A DNA stretch of 64,000 nt from Rotaria macrura. Its lineage: Eukaryota > Rotifera > Eurotatoria > Philodinida > Philodinidae. The notes under the pieces are model-generated. The model did not search any database. It was given only the letters and a program-made list of their open reading frames with translations, and was not told the DNA's origin. Positions 1 to 13,062 of the stretch are shown here, piece after piece. The stretch spans positions 25,727 through 89,726 of the forward strand of contig OENT01000639.1 of NCBI GenBank assembly GCA_900239685.1. Reading direction: 5' to 3'. The position numbers and the translations under genes are program-made. Position 1 is the stretch's first letter. Every line of letters begins with the position of its first letter.

Positions 1-2640
1 TCTATCTGATTTGAAGCAGCCAATAATAAATGAAAGTCGAAAAAAAACGAATGCCCCTATTTCAATATCTTCATGGTAATGAATTAAACAGTATATTGAA
101 TAAACTAATCGAACAACAATTATTACATATTGGCAATTTTATCTCTCGCCCTAAGGTCTAGTCTACTATTTCAAATATGAAAAATCCTATACCGGATGAT
201 TCACTCCACGGAAACAATGCATTCGTCACTATAACCATTATAAAATGAACGTTAATGAATACAGCAATTTACTTACACGTTCAACTTTACCTAACAAATG
301 TCTTCTTCTACCAAATGCTAAGATTTTGTTTACTTCCAGTGCTCAACATCGTGATGCTTGCCTTAAATATGATTTTGTCTTAGCAGGTATGAAAGAAGAT
401 GTTTTCTCTTTAACATATCAGGATTAGTAATTTATAAGGACTTATTTTGTTGTTGTTTTGTACAGAATATAATTAAAAACATTCTTTCTGTTTATAGCTA
501 GCCGTAATTGAATATTAAATTTTAGTGAATTTAAGCGATGATGATGACGGAAACCATCTTACGATTCCATGAAAATTTCACAATGATGAAAAATCAAGTT
601 GTCTAAGTTTATTTGTAGATATGCCTGTTTTGTTTTGACGGCAAAGCGTAAAGCAAAGGGGAGAGATGACTTAGCTGCAATAAGATAAGACTAGGATGTC
701 TTGTTGAACAAGGCCGATAACATGGCAGAGTTAAACATTGTATTTTAATAAATTTTGAGAACTTTATAGGTTATTTATCGATTTTAGAAGTATTCAAAAC
801 CAATGTGGTTCTTGATAGCGATGATTCAAATAGTTTTTTTGCACAATCAACAAGGTCATCTATCTGCATATTGATGATTTCTTATGATCTGTAAGTATCT
901 AAAACAATTAGTAGACAACTTGGATTGGGTACATAGAATGGTAGCTGAATTTACTCAATTAATTGAGACAAATGATAAAACACATGATGTTCATCCGGAA
1001 AGTAGGATTATTTGGCATAAATCTGATGCTGTATCAAATTATACAAAAAATCATTTTTTCTTTTGCTATATAGGCTTTCGATTATAATCGTGAAGAAAAA
1101 AATTGTCAATCATCAAGATTAACCGATAAAATTAAATCAAGATCAGGTATTTTTACATGCAAAAATATAATATAAAATACTCATTCTCTGAAAGCAGATA
1201 AAACAACACTGTCCAGTATTCCGACAAAGGATATAGGAGCTTGCATCGCAGTTATTCTACAGTATCCAACAATAATTTTATCTTCATAGGATATTGCTCT
1301 TGCCACTCATCGATATTCATCAACAATCCGTTAGTGTGCTGTTCAATTAATGGTTGAGAACAATCTCTTACATGAGGATTACTATGTGGTTAGGAAATTA
1401 AAAAAATGGATGCAGGTTGTTCAAGGATTCGCTAAACGAGTTTTCTCGTTAAATGATGAACAATCACGGTTTAGCTTTATTACAATTCTCAATGCATTTT
1501 GGTGCTACATGGGAATCTTTCAATTCTTTCTTTGATCTTACAAAAGATGGTATATGACAATGAAATAAAAATTGTTCAGTTTACTTTAACTTAATTTTCT
1601 TATTAATCTTTTAAACAGCTACTCAATTGCTATCATGTCAAATAGCTTAGACTTTGTTAGAATCAGAGGATTATATACATGATGTTAGATATAATATACG
1701 TGCAGGATTACATATGGTTGAAAATAGACCAGTGTAGTATGATGATCTTCAGTATGGAGAAAATGTAACGGGTAATGTAGTCTTTAAAAGTATATATATT
1801 ACTGAAGTATATTGTAATTCAAAGGTCTCGAACCATTCCTAACTGCGCTAGAAAAGATAGTCTGAAACGAAAGAAATCTGGTTTTATTTTTCACTCCAAA
1901 AGACAAAGAAATCAAAGAAAGCTCAACCATATATACTATTCATATTTGGAAAAATATGTAACTCACAATTATAAAAGCAGCAGATATCAGATGCCAATTT
2001 TTTTAATCTCTCTATATCATTAATTATTTTGTTTTCTTCTGATTCCGTTGTTAATGCCCATGGATTTTATTGTTTATCTAGTCTTTAAATGTATACGAAT
2101 TTAATTGTCATTATGAGATGTTCTAAAATGAAGAATGAAATGAAATTTATTAAAAAAATACTATATTACGTTAGTAGTTTTCATATATATGGTTAAACTG
2201 CAATCTACTATTTTTACGTATATAAAACAATTTTTATAAATGAATATTTCAAGTGATACATCTTTAGAGTTTAAAAATAGTATATTTTAAAAAAAATTAA
2301 TGACGCATAAGTCCCAATCTACACAATAATGATACAATACGCGAACGATTAAACGACGTCGCCAGTATAAATGAGAGACATCGAATTATTTGTGATATCA
2401 TTAACAGACGATGTAACATCAACTCTTCATATGCTTTTATGCAGCAACAAATCGAGTTCTTTTCATCGTCAGAACTGTTTCGTGCATATTGAATGCTTTC
2501 TATTGGCATGACGCAATTAATCAACGATTATCAAAAGTTAACAAACTATTCAATAGTATTTACCCAAATAGAACCAATGTCTAGGAAATCTATCATTTCC
2601 TTCGATAATGGTGATACTTTAGCTATTTATTAATGGGAAT
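1..2640. other. Gene-free stretch with decayed coding fragments
   Basis: No intact gene is visible. Short open stretches on the plus strand at about 30-160, 245-427, 884-1087 and 1350-1535 have protein-like composition but are cut by stops and frame changes and cannot be joined through convincing splice sites. The piece at 1350-1535 (with VVRKLKKWMQVVQGF and SRFSFITI) faintly resembles the helix-strand pattern of a von Willebrand factor A domain. I read the region as remains of one or more dead genes and cannot name them with confidence. Confidence 0.3.
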
Positions 2641-3148
2641 TTGTTTTTTGGTCCGTATAATAATTGAGATGATCAGTAAAAAAAATAATTCTAAAGTCAA
2701 TTGATTTATAGAATGATCAGTAAAAAATGACTGATCAGTAAATTAAATAATTGATCAGTAATTTATTTTGATTGTCAGTTATTAATAGGTTGATGTTATA
2801 AATTAATCAAAAGATCAGTAAATCCAATTTTTCAACAGTCAATTACATAAGTGTCAGTATAAAAGTTGAAATACTAGAGAATGAATCATTTCTGTTATAC
2901 TTTTTTTGTTTTGTCCATTGTTCTATATATGTACTTTTACTTGTGGCCTACTGCTTTTAACCTATATATTCTATGAACAAGAAAAGTTATTGCTTGGTAT
3001 TTCTTGTTGTGCCTTGTAAAAACAAAGGAGAAGAAGCTTCTCGATGTTTCCCCTGGATATTTTCTTGGTCCATCATTATATATAAATACCTAATGATTTT
3101 CTGATGAAAATAATATATTTCTCGTATAAAAAACCAACACGTTTTTAA

Positions 3149-3376
3149 ATGGAATTGGTGCAATTTGATCAATATGAAAGCGATTTATCAGAAGAGGCAT
3201 TAGTGAAAGTTGATGAAGCAAGTGAATTCAAAAGAAAACAACAAAAAAGAAATCAAAATTTTGGATAAAAAGGGCCATGTTTGATAATGGTAAAGAAGCA
3301 GAAACATCAATAGGAAATCAATGGTCAAAATATTACACAAATCATACGAAAGACGGAAGGAAAGTGTATTTCTACT
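3149..3376 (+). pseudogene. Transposase N-terminal fragment (frameshifted)
   Basis: Translation from the ATG at 3149 gives about 39 residues (starting MELVQFDQYESDLSEEALVK) and then hits a stop at 3266. A second frame carries on as IKRAMFDNGKEAETSIGNQW and WSKYYTNHTKDGRKVYFY before another stop near 3376. The W...YYT...DGRK.Y pattern is typical of the WRKY-like zinc finger of MULE transposases. One indel joins the two frames, so the copy is dead. It lies between the first forward and first reverse GATCAGTAA arrays. The family call is inference. Confidence 0.4.
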
Positions 3377-3548
3377 GATTAATATTTAATATTTTACCGA
3401 TTATATTTCTATTTTTACTGACGGGAGATTGAATTTTTAACTGACACTTTCAACTAATAAACTGACCATTTTAGAATATATTACTGATAATTTTGATACG
3501 GATCATTTCAATTATTATACTGACCACTTAAATGGTAGCCTTTATCAA

Positions 3549-3923
3549 TTGTCAAAAAATTTTATATTCAATGAAAACAGGCTAGAACAATGCGTTACTT
3601 CATATTCTTACTGCAAAAAATGTAAATGGTCATTTTATCCAAACAGTTACAGCCATGATGTTACTTGGAAACATTTTGCACAAAGACAGAAATTTATCCA
3701 TAGAAATACATTTAATTTTGGAGGTGAATGTGTATTTTGTCACAGAAGTTTTTTGTCGTTTTCATCAGCTTTACTAGCAATGTGTGCATCTTATCATGAC
3801 TTTGTCATATATTACAATAGTATGGTGAAAAATATAACAGCGTCTCCCAAGAAAAGATTGGATGAAAAAAATTTCCAGGTAAATTGGACTGCTTATACGG
3901 TTTTAAAATTGTTATTCCAATGA
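3549..3923 (+). pseudogene. Cys/His-rich fragment, probably transposon-derived
   Basis: An open frame of about 124 residues has CKKC near residue 22, an H-x3-H-like stretch (SHDVTWKHF) and a second C-V-F-C pair near residue 60, which suggests a degenerate zinc-binding segment. The first codon is not ATG and no splice partner is evident. It starts directly after the reverse repeat array ending near 3530 and sits inside the putative element. I do not recognise a family beyond a generic metal-binding look. Confidence 0.3.
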
Positions 3924-6902
3924 AGCGATAAAGATATTGTTGAAATTCCAAACTCTTTTTACGATAAAGAGGAGGTAAATACTTTTTTGATCGGTACATA
4001 AAGAAGAACTATATACAGCTTTTGTACACTGGTAACATTATACAGCTCACGATGATTCTGATTGCATAACTGGCTGTATTGATGTGATAATTGCTGATGA
4101 TCATCAGAAAATAACCAGTATAATATGTAAATTTAATAATTTCTAGGACAGTACAATTGAAAAATTAGGCCCAACACCTGTTGGATGTAAAAAAAAGCAG
4201 TCTCAAAACATTTAAGTAACTCTGCACCCAAGATTAATACCACAGCCGTCTTCTAGGATCAATTTTCTTTTACGAACAGATTCGAACACTCTTTCCGAAA
4301 GACATGTTGAATTGAATGCTAATATTGGTACTCAATGCAATGAAATTCGACCCAATGGATAATATAACTGATAAAAACTGTAACATAAAACCTAATGAAT
4401 TATTAGATAACAAAAATTGATCGACGACCTATGGATTATTCATATCGTTTTATTCATGCGGGATGGCTGCTGGTTTTGAAGAATCCATTCGCTCAGAATC
4501 TCCAAGATATGTTTTAACACACTTTTTACGAAGAGATAAATTTTCAAACACTTACATATGTCTTAAAAAACATTTATTTAGGAGGAATCAGTTAACTTTC
4601 CTTCGGAATTATGCATGATAATGCAGGCTCCATCAAACTTTACACGATGGTTCGATATAGAACTGATTACTCTGAATCCACTCTAATCAGTGATCATTTA
4701 TACAACACAATGTTCATTTCATCCTAGACTCCTACGAACAGAATCAAACACGACATACCTGTACGAATGAAATGCGAGCTAGTCATCCATCTAATATGAA
4801 CAAGTTTTATGCGGTCAACAGTAAGATTACTGAATAGACTTTTTCCATCATCTGTCAAATAAAAACAAAGTGATCGAATTGCCTTTATTGAAAAATTTCT
4901 ATACATTTTATTTTGCTCTTTCATTCATATAATTGTAATGTATCAAAAACCTTGTTTTAAAAGAACTTCAAAACCTGCTAAGAGAAACTCTATGCTTCGA
5001 TTTTAAATACACTAGATCCAACTACTTTCAACGATTTGTCGGTGTCCGACTCTATGAACTATCGAATTGACAATTTCTCCTGAAATTAATCGCAATTTTG
5101 CTTATTCTTGAGAAAAAGGTGTGTGGGGGAACAAAGCGAGTGAAATCGAGAAATACTGCATCGAATGGATAACTTTACTGGACTCTGCACCAGATTAATC
5201 TAATTTCAAAACTTGAACGCTGTGATACACTCTGAACAATTGAATTCAACGTTCCTTTTGGAACACCTTCTAACTTTCAACCTTCTTGAAATGATGAGAG
5301 TTTTTGAATAAACAGTATACGACGGAAGAAATCAAGTGCTCTAGGACATGCTATAGTGACAGCTCCGATGAAAACTTATATTAGCAAGAGATCCACCTAT
5401 TTTCAAACATTGAACTCGTTCCTACACACTGAAATCTCGAATTCACCCTCTATATTGAATTTTCTAGAAATTTTGAATCTTAGCAATAAAATGAGTTATC
5501 AAAAATGGTTTTATTTAAACCAAGCAATCAAACATGTCTTTGTCATCTTCAATCAATATTACCTGATCTTATTCATCATGTAAGTCGTGAGAATATTGGT
5601 CAAAAATCATTGATGATTCTTAAACGATCAACAGTTACGATATTGAATAACAAAACTACTCCATCAACATCACAATGTTTATCGACAATAAATAGACAAT
5701 CAATGCTATTTTTATTAGAAGATTCTAAAGCCCTGATTGAATATACAGATTTATCAACCTTATTGAAAAATTAGCACAATGACAATAACAATGTTCATCA
5801 TTTATAAGCACTATAGTGCTTATTCAATTAATAAACATTGTCGTCAGTAAGGATAATATGATGGTAACAAAATATTTGATTTTTAAAATAGATGAAATGA
5901 CCAGTAAAATATTATATAAATGATCAGTTTAAAGATTGAATGATTACTATTTAGATTACCAGTAAATAATCAGAAAGTGATCAGTTTAGTATATACGATA
6001 GCAGTAAAAATATATCATTAGTACCAGTAAAAGAATAAAATTTTATCAGTAAAAAAAGAAAATTTGACAACTATGGGGCAACTCTTTGTTTATTCATCTG
6101 TTTTCTATAATATTAGGATAAAGTTTAAATCAAATGTAGAAGAAACTATATCGTTCTATATAGTCAGTCGTTAATAGCGAACTAGGGAAAGAAAGAAACG
6201 AAAACAAAGCAAAAGTGAATCACACTATAGTCTCTTTTGATTTTTCTACTGATTATTTGGTATAACTGACTGATAAAATATTTCATCTGTTACTCATATA
6301 TTTTATTAAAGAATGCTTTTATTTAATAACTGATCAACTAAATAGTTTACTGATCATTCAATAGATTTACTGATCATTCATTCAATCAACTGATTTATAA
6401 TTTTTTATCTTACTGATCGTTTCATCTATTTTACTGATCGATTAAATCCATGCGTAATATGATCATTAAAAAGACTTTTATAATTCTAGATATTAGTATC
6501 ATTCAAATTACATTCTTGAATAAAAATGAACAATGCTAGCTATGAGGATTGATTATCACGTAGGAAATTATTTCAATTGATTTTTGATAATTTGCATCTG
6601 ATGGTTTACGAGTTCATTCAGGATTTTACTGTTTTCGTCTGATAAACAAATTTAATGTTCAATATGCTTTTTAATTGACCAAAAGAACGATTTTTACCAT
6701 ATCTATAATTAAATCAAGTTTCACGAGAGTAACCATGGAAAAATACAAGAAAAAAAGATAACCATGAATGAAAAACACACAGCAAAATACACCATTTATA
6801 ACATTGACATTGAAAAAAATCAAAGCGAACAAGAAGACAGGAATAACAGCAACAACACAAGCATCACATTCAATAGAGTCAGAATGATCATAGTTTTTCA
6901 CA

Positions 6903-7193
6903 CCCCAGTAGGAAGGTTACGGTCCACTGTAAATCACCATAACTTGATCGTAAACGGCCGTTTCTACGCCGTAATTACACCGTATTCCACCGTAAACCAG
7001 GTCCAGGATTTACGAACGTATTCTCATACCGTAATTTTTCCGTATTCGTATCTTATATCGACTGTATATGGTTGGACTTCCCTTAAAAACGGTCATAAAT
7101 CATGGGCCAGGATTACGAACGTATTTGTACCGTATTAGTTCCGTATTTGATCATAAACGGCGTTATACGTACCGTATATTTTCAACTGGGTAG
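6903..7193. repeat. MITE of about 290 bp, CCCAGT ends, CCGTA-rich interior
   Basis: The left end (CCCAGTAGGAAGGTTACGG) and the reverse complement of the right end (CCCAGTTGAAAATATACGG) match as terminal inverted repeats. The interior is filled with CCGTAT/TACGG words on both strands and carries an internal direct repeat: CAGGATTTACGAACGTATT near 7001-7025 recurs as CAGGATTACGAACGTATTT near 7101-7130. No coding capacity. Confidence 0.6.
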
Positions 7194-7199
7194 TGATGG

Positions 7200-10100
7200 C
7201 TTTCGGTAGTAAGCCTCATTCATATTAATTCATTGATTCACATGAATCAGTATTACCTTATGTTGGCTAAAAAAATGTTAGTTCTTTTATTTTTAATACA
7301 AAGTAATAAGAATGAGTGTGGAGCAACCATGAATCATTTCAAATATATTACCAAAATCTCTATATCTTTCATTGTATTTAAAAGAAATGAAAATCGTCAT
7401 TTTCGCACGCTATTATCTCATGAACGAAGCAGGGTAGACGGAATTTAGAAAAGAACGGAACATATTCGATTTCAGTACTTCAATCTAGCATTTGAACGAC
7501 TGTTGTATGAAATTCAGTTTTCGAGATCGTCGCGTCACAATATGACGACATTCTATGCGTACGTCGAGAGTTAGAAACAAAGAAAGAAAGAAAAAAAAAG
7601 ATTTGCGCCCGACTACATGAACACTGTGCTTCGCACCGCATTAATAATTTTTCAAATAACGAGAAACTACTATACCTATCATCAAATGATCAATGTAAGC
7701 GGTTTCTCAACATATCATAGTGCATTTATTCGCATGAAAATGCTTGAAGCATTTTATCTTTCATGAATTACTTCTACCTATCTTGTTGAACGGCAACTTG
7801 TAATCACACTTGTGTTAGCCAGATGAAGGTATAATTTTAATGGTTTCCACTCACAATAATAAAGCTTAATCAAACTAACCTAACAATATGTTGAGCTGAT
7901 CTTAATGCGAAAATTATCTAGAATTATAGATTTATAATAAATCTAAACATTTTTTGAAATTCATTTGAGATAAACTCTTATACCTATTTTTGCAGTTAAA
8001 GACTTTCCACTTGTTGATTACAATTAATGAAATAGTTTTCAATTATTTCGAGATTTTTGTAATGTTTTCAAGAGAAAACATTCTTCACTGCATACGTAGT
8101 ATTTCGAACGCGTTATGTTGGTTTTCAATACTCATTGAATTTATATTCGATAGTAAAATGAAGTAATTATTGAATGATATGAGTAATTTCTAGTTACTTT
8201 AAAACAAAATATGCTTTAGAACAGTGTGTTTGATGGATTGCGCTGTAAATTTCTTGTGTGACTCGCTTTAGTGAAATCGTATCAGTTTCATTGTAAATTC
8301 AGTGAAAAATATCAAGGATAAGAAGAAGATTGAAAAAACGTAAAAATAGAAAGATTAAAATGCTAATACGATAGCTTTGAAGTTTGAAGCTGTACTTAAC
8401 CGTATCATCATTCACTGCTACCAGCATCGTATAGGGTAGAATGACTTTTCTTTTTAGTTTTTCTAGGCCCAAAAGTTTGCCGTATCATGAATATCCCATA
8501 CATAGATTCTTGAATCATTCCCATAACATTCCCTTAGTCACATTGGAGGAACAATGGATAACTGTACAAGCTGTACTGTCGAAAACTAAGTTTATCCCTA
8601 AACCCTTTTTTTGGAAGATTTTCTCTAAGTTTCACAGAGACTTATTGAAGTAAAAAAGATGCCGTATAAGTCGAAGAAAACCACCAAAGTTTGAGATGTT
8701 AGTGCCGAATCTAAAAAATTCCTGTTCTTCATTCATTTGAAATCATAATCGTAATTCGTTTAACGTAAGCAGTCACTTTCTCATGGCTGTTCACTTCAAT
8801 GGGCGCTATACCAAACTATTTTGCGACGGTTGATCATCTAATTCACGATGTGCTAGTAAGAGCTGCAGTTCCATTCTGTACAATTTACCACCATTTTTAA
8901 ATCGGTAATATGTGTACCTATGTCGGAAGAATAAGATGATAACCGATCTTCGATCCGTATTTCAAAAGCAGATTTCTTGTGAGTACTATCAAATAGTTTC
9001 CCGATAAAATCATACCTAGGCCTATCTGACGAAAATCTTTGATACTCCAAACCGTGTATTCAATACTTCTCCTATATGGCAATAGTTGTTTCCAATTCAA
9101 TATGTCTGGATTTCCCTAATGAATAACGATAGCTGAACATGGGTCAATTAATGACGATCTTCTCTAAAGAGGTGCAAAATTTCTAGTATGCAGATCCCTA
9201 ATAGGACTGGATCATCAAATTTAGCGCATTAATACAATGAGTTTCCTTTATTCTCGAGCTTCAAATAATTAGCAGTGAAACTTTTTGTCGTCTACTTTCG
9301 TATTTACCATTGAAAAGCTTGATATTTGTTATTTATAAAAAAATAAAAGTGAATGACACTTTGCTATTGCTATACAACGATAAGAAATTTGTGGGAATGT
9401 ATTTTTATATCATCCCGGAGTACGGTGCAAGCGGGACTTTTAGAGATTCACGAAATCTCCACTGAGACCAATAGTTTTTCTCAATTCTCCCTTTTTTCTG
9501 TCAACAATCTACTATCTTCATGTTATCATTGAAGAATTAGTTCACTCAATATTCATTGTTATCACAATTCAAGAAAAAGAAGTGGGTTACAGAAAAACAA
9601 ATAGTCAAATAGATATTCTTGTCTAGCAAACCATATTCAACATAGATTTAAGTGTTCCAGTATTCTTTAGATCGGTGTCAGAGCTGATTGGAGATAGTCA
9701 AACCTGCCGTTACACAGTTACAACCTATCTACAGGTAATAAACAAGATACTAGGGATAAATCTGTTCATCATTAATGATGAGCGTAGGCGTTTCTAGACA
9801 TCTCACTTCCATATTCCTGAGCTAAAATACTACTCTGTCAGGCTTAACGAAATTGTCAGTGACACTAAAATTTTCTTGCTGAAAGGCACTTACACCAGCC
9901 ACATGGCGTATATTCAGTATTTATATTGCTGCATCACTACTTAGAGTATTGCATCATTAGGCTGGAATATTCAGTATCAGCTCAAACAACTGCTATCACT
10001 ATTCAATCGTTCTTCATTGCACAAAGCTTTTAGTAACTGTAATTTTTAGTGAAATAGATTACCTTTAATCCTATTAAAAGCTTTCGATAAAACGAGTGAA

Positions 10101-10240
10101 TGCAATAATCGTAATTAATTTTGGATCTTATTGTCAGGTATTACAGATCGATGCTATGTCATAGATTATTAAAATTATTTGTCCCGAATGGGAGAAGAGG
10201 CGTCTAGAACAAGTAATTAACTTTTCAGAAAATTTAACAT
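7200..10240. other. No gene recognised
   Basis: About 3 kb of AT-rich sequence. Open frames are all short (70 codons or fewer), without domain-like composition or good splice contexts. A purine run (GAAAGAAAGAAAAAAAAAG) lies near 7581-7600. I see no repeat family or RNA gene. Confidence 0.5.
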
Positions 10241-10568
10241 CCCAGGAGGATCATTCTGACAATTGGATCCGATCATGTTTCTATCGGATATTCTCTAATC
10301 CGACGAAGTCCTATCGGATTCCTGGTTGCGATCCGAAATTCGGACCCCTACTGTTGGATTTTGTCGAATCCTACTATCGGAATCCCATTGGATTTCATCT
10401 TATGATCTAACAGGCCTATACTATTGGGATTAAATGCTAATTTGTACACAACTAAGAAATTTAGTTTTTCCCGTCAGATCCGTTGGTAGTTCCACAACCC
10501 GGATTCCCATAGGATTTCATCGGATCGTGGGATCTGATCGGATTCGGTTTCGGATTCATTCACCTGAG
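10241..10568. repeat. MITE, family 'CCCAGG', copy 1
   Basis: The left end CCCAGGAGGATCATTCTGAC pairs imperfectly with the reverse complement of the right end, CTCAGGTGAATGAATCCGAA, so the unit is bounded by inverted repeats. The interior is dense in CGGATT/AATCCG words in both orientations, suggesting it folds back on itself. No coding capacity. A related copy lies at 10945-11249 and a right-end fragment ends near 12067. Confidence 0.55.
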
Positions 10569-10944
10569 ATAGAGATTCGTTGATCTTTAGTATTCCAACA
10601 TGTCGGATATTCTTAGTAGATTATTTATGTTTCAGAGAGTTGAGCTTCAAGTTATCGAGCCTAAGTAATCGAAATTTATCGCTAGTTTCTGGAGGCTCAC
10701 CGAGTTATTTCTCCTTATATGATACAATATATTTTAGAAACTTCTAGTTCTTATTGAAAAATGGAATTCCCAAAATCCATCAAGCTGACAGCAGATTTGA
10801 ATCATTTGATCTTCATAGCTAACTCTGAAATTTTGCAGAGCATTGCACTTGTAAGTGAGACTGTAATATGTCACCACAATCCTCCTCTGTTTCTCCATAA
10901 TACCTAGTATACAATCTGAATCTTTACTCCTATGAAATTCATAT

Positions 10945-11249
10945 AACTCGGAGAATCATTCCGATCGGAATCTGATAAGATTGAAGAAGGTTTGTATAAT
11001 ATCAGCAAAACCATTTCAGAATCTGAAAGACGGAATAACTTTTGGACTGTTTATATTGAATGCTATCGGTTTCTACTGCAGGACTTTGATGGAAACTCAA
11101 GAGAACTTTTGATCAACTTATATTAATTTCATCAGGTACTAATTAATCAGTAACTGATTAAAAAACAGGGTTCATCTCCAGGAAACTGATTGAATTTTAC
11201 CAACTGATCGTGTAAGGCTCGATTCTATATCAGATTCATTCACCTGGGT
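10945..11249. repeat. MITE, family 'CCCAGG', copy 2
   Basis: The left end CTCGGAGAATCATTCCGATC and the reverse complement of the right end, CCCAGGTGAATGAATCTGAT, match as inverted repeats and match the ends of the copy at 10241-10568. CAGATTCATTCACCTGGG at 11231-11248 differs from CGGATTCATTCACCTGAG at 10551-10568 at only two positions. The interior has diverged more than the ends. Confidence 0.5.
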
Positions 11250-11816
11250 ATACCCACGAGAATGAATGCCAAACCAAGTTACCATAAATTTCGATGCACG
11301 ACTCAAAAATGTTTATTCATGATTATCTTGGCAAGATTGTGCCTGTACTATTTCTCTTCCATTAAATAGTTGGTTTCCATTGGATCGGAAAACATGGATG
11401 ATGTAGAGAACATAACAGTGACATTCTCGTTTGCAGAAATCTGATTTGAGGCAAACTAGGCAGAGAAAAAAGACTAGGCAACTGTAAATTTTCCACAGGA
11501 AACCTAATGAAAAGATCACTAGTTAGGGTGCCCCTACCATAAATAACTTCAGAAAACACCACTTATACAATTGAAGTATCTAATTTGGCCATGGTGAACT
11601 TCGGCACAGTGGCAAGATTCAATAGTGACTGCAAGCACCTTACACAGAACACGTATTCTAACGCAGTTCAATGCTATCAGATTGCCTACGAATATCTATA
11701 AAAACGACAAAATCTTCCGAGGAATAGGAAGACAGAATGATATGCAAATTCCTAATTGTGAGATTGGACCAGATGATTCTGCCAGAGTTCGTAGAATTTA
11801 AACTAAGTGCTCTGGC

Positions 11817-11910
11817 TAGGGTTGGCACTTTAACTGTTAACACTTTAAGTAAAGTGTTAAAGTTAAAGTGATATACTTTAGCGTTTTTTTAAAGTTAAAG
11901 TGCTACCCCT
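11817..11910. repeat. Palindromic element, 'TAGGGGTGGCAC' family, copy A
   Basis: The unit begins CTAGGGTTGGCACTTTAACT and ends AGTTAAAGTGCTACCCCTAG, so the ends are inverted copies. Almost the whole interior is made of the word CACTTTAA and its complement TTAAAGTG. The end sequence is shared with elements near 12190-12315, 28571-28661 and 32010-32140, whose interiors use different words. Confidence 0.6.
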
Positions 11911-12189
11911 AGCTGTGACCAACCTCTTCTATTGACATCAAGGGCTTATGAATACTCGACTTATTGAAGAGTATTCAACTATCTGATGCATGATTGGAAT
12001 CGTCTCCCCGATTCCAATAAAATTTCCTTGGTTAATCGGATTCGCTGTTAGACTCAACTATCTGGGTAACGATAAACATGCATTTTTGCTGTGCATATAT
12101 AGCAGCGAGAAAAGTAAACTCATTTGATAATATATGACCCTTGCTTCTAGTCAATTTACCAAGAACAAATCCACTATTACTACGTACTT

Positions 12190-12315
12190 CATGTATTTAC
12201 TTTTAAAAAGTAAATACCTAACCAAAGTATATACCATTTACAGTAAATAAGTAAATAAAGTATTTACTTTACTGGATTTACCTTGACGAAAAGTAAAGCA
12301 AATGCGCCGCCCCTA
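12190..12315. repeat. Palindromic element, 'TAGGGGTGGCAC' family, copy B (diverged)
   Basis: The right end is GCGCCGCCCCTA, related to the GTGCCACCCCTA terminus of the other copies. The interior is built from the word TATTTACTTT and its complement (for example GTATTTACTTTTAAAAAGTA, then AGTAAATAAGTAAATAAAG). The left boundary is unclear. It lies 280 bp from copy A. Confidence 0.45.
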
Positions 12316-12319
12316 TGCA

Positions 12320-13062
12320 TAGGATTCCGCTAATAGAAGGGATCAAATGCTGCAGACTTAACTTAACGATTCAATGAATGCATATATGCGTTCAAGTACT
12401 ATTACGACCGTAGACGTTATAGATGCAATGAGTCTTACCAGTATCTACATCAATCGATTTTAATGGGTGGAATCGATCAAAAAGTGGTGCGAGTGGGTAT
12501 GGGCGTGGTCTTTTGAGTTAGCATAGTGTGGATGGATGTTGATATGAAGAAGACTTGAATCTTTCTTTACATTCACATCTTTAGACAAAAGTTACGACAA
12601 TATATAATGTTGGTACATTACACTCACACGTTCCATTTCTTTCATGTTGGTAAGTAACGATAACTTCGATTATATGGAATGCTGAATCCAATTATCACTA
12701 GCTATTTGTAATTATTGTTCGAAAATGGTTTATTCTAAGATTTTTTCATGCTATACATAGTATTACAGAAAGAAAAACAGCTTCTAGACAAATTCTTCTT
12801 TTTCCATTGTAGAGAGTCACGATCGCTAGATGCTGCCATTATTGTGACTTATTTATCTTACACTTGACTATATTGGACTGCGACGCGTACATTTTTCTTA
12901 TGGTATGATATAGTAACATATGACATTTAAAAGTAAATATATTACATAATAGTGCAATACAATGTTTTTTTTCTCTTTTAAACACATCTGACCATGATAA
13001 AAAAAAACATAAATGATAAAGATAACACATTTGCATTTGGTTATTTTATCAGTTTTCATACG
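12320..13062. other. Upstream region of the FG-GAP gene
   Basis: No gene recognised. AT content is high, especially at 12850-13000 just before the downstream gene. It presumably holds that gene's promoter, but I see no distinctive regulatory motif. Confidence 0.4.

Larger units (their letters stand above)
2671..6440. mobile_element. Decayed Mutator-like (?) element with GATCAGTAA repeat arrays
   Basis: Four clusters of a short degenerate repeat built on TGATCAGTAA occur here. Two read forward (2671-2860 and 5897-6053) and two read as the complement TTACTGATC (about 3373-3530 and 6246-6440). The outermost arrays are inverted with respect to each other, like the subterminal repeats of long-TIR DNA transposons. 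Between them are broken coding pieces on the plus strand. An ATG at 3149 opens a short acidic/basic protein, and after a frame change comes a segment with WSKYYTNHTKDGRKVY, which looks like the WRKY/FLYWCH-type zinc finger found at the N terminus of Mutator-family transposases. A Cys/His-rich piece follows at 3549-3923. Nothing is intact. The class is inferred from the finger-like segment and array layout; two nested foldback elements would also fit. Confidence 0.45.
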
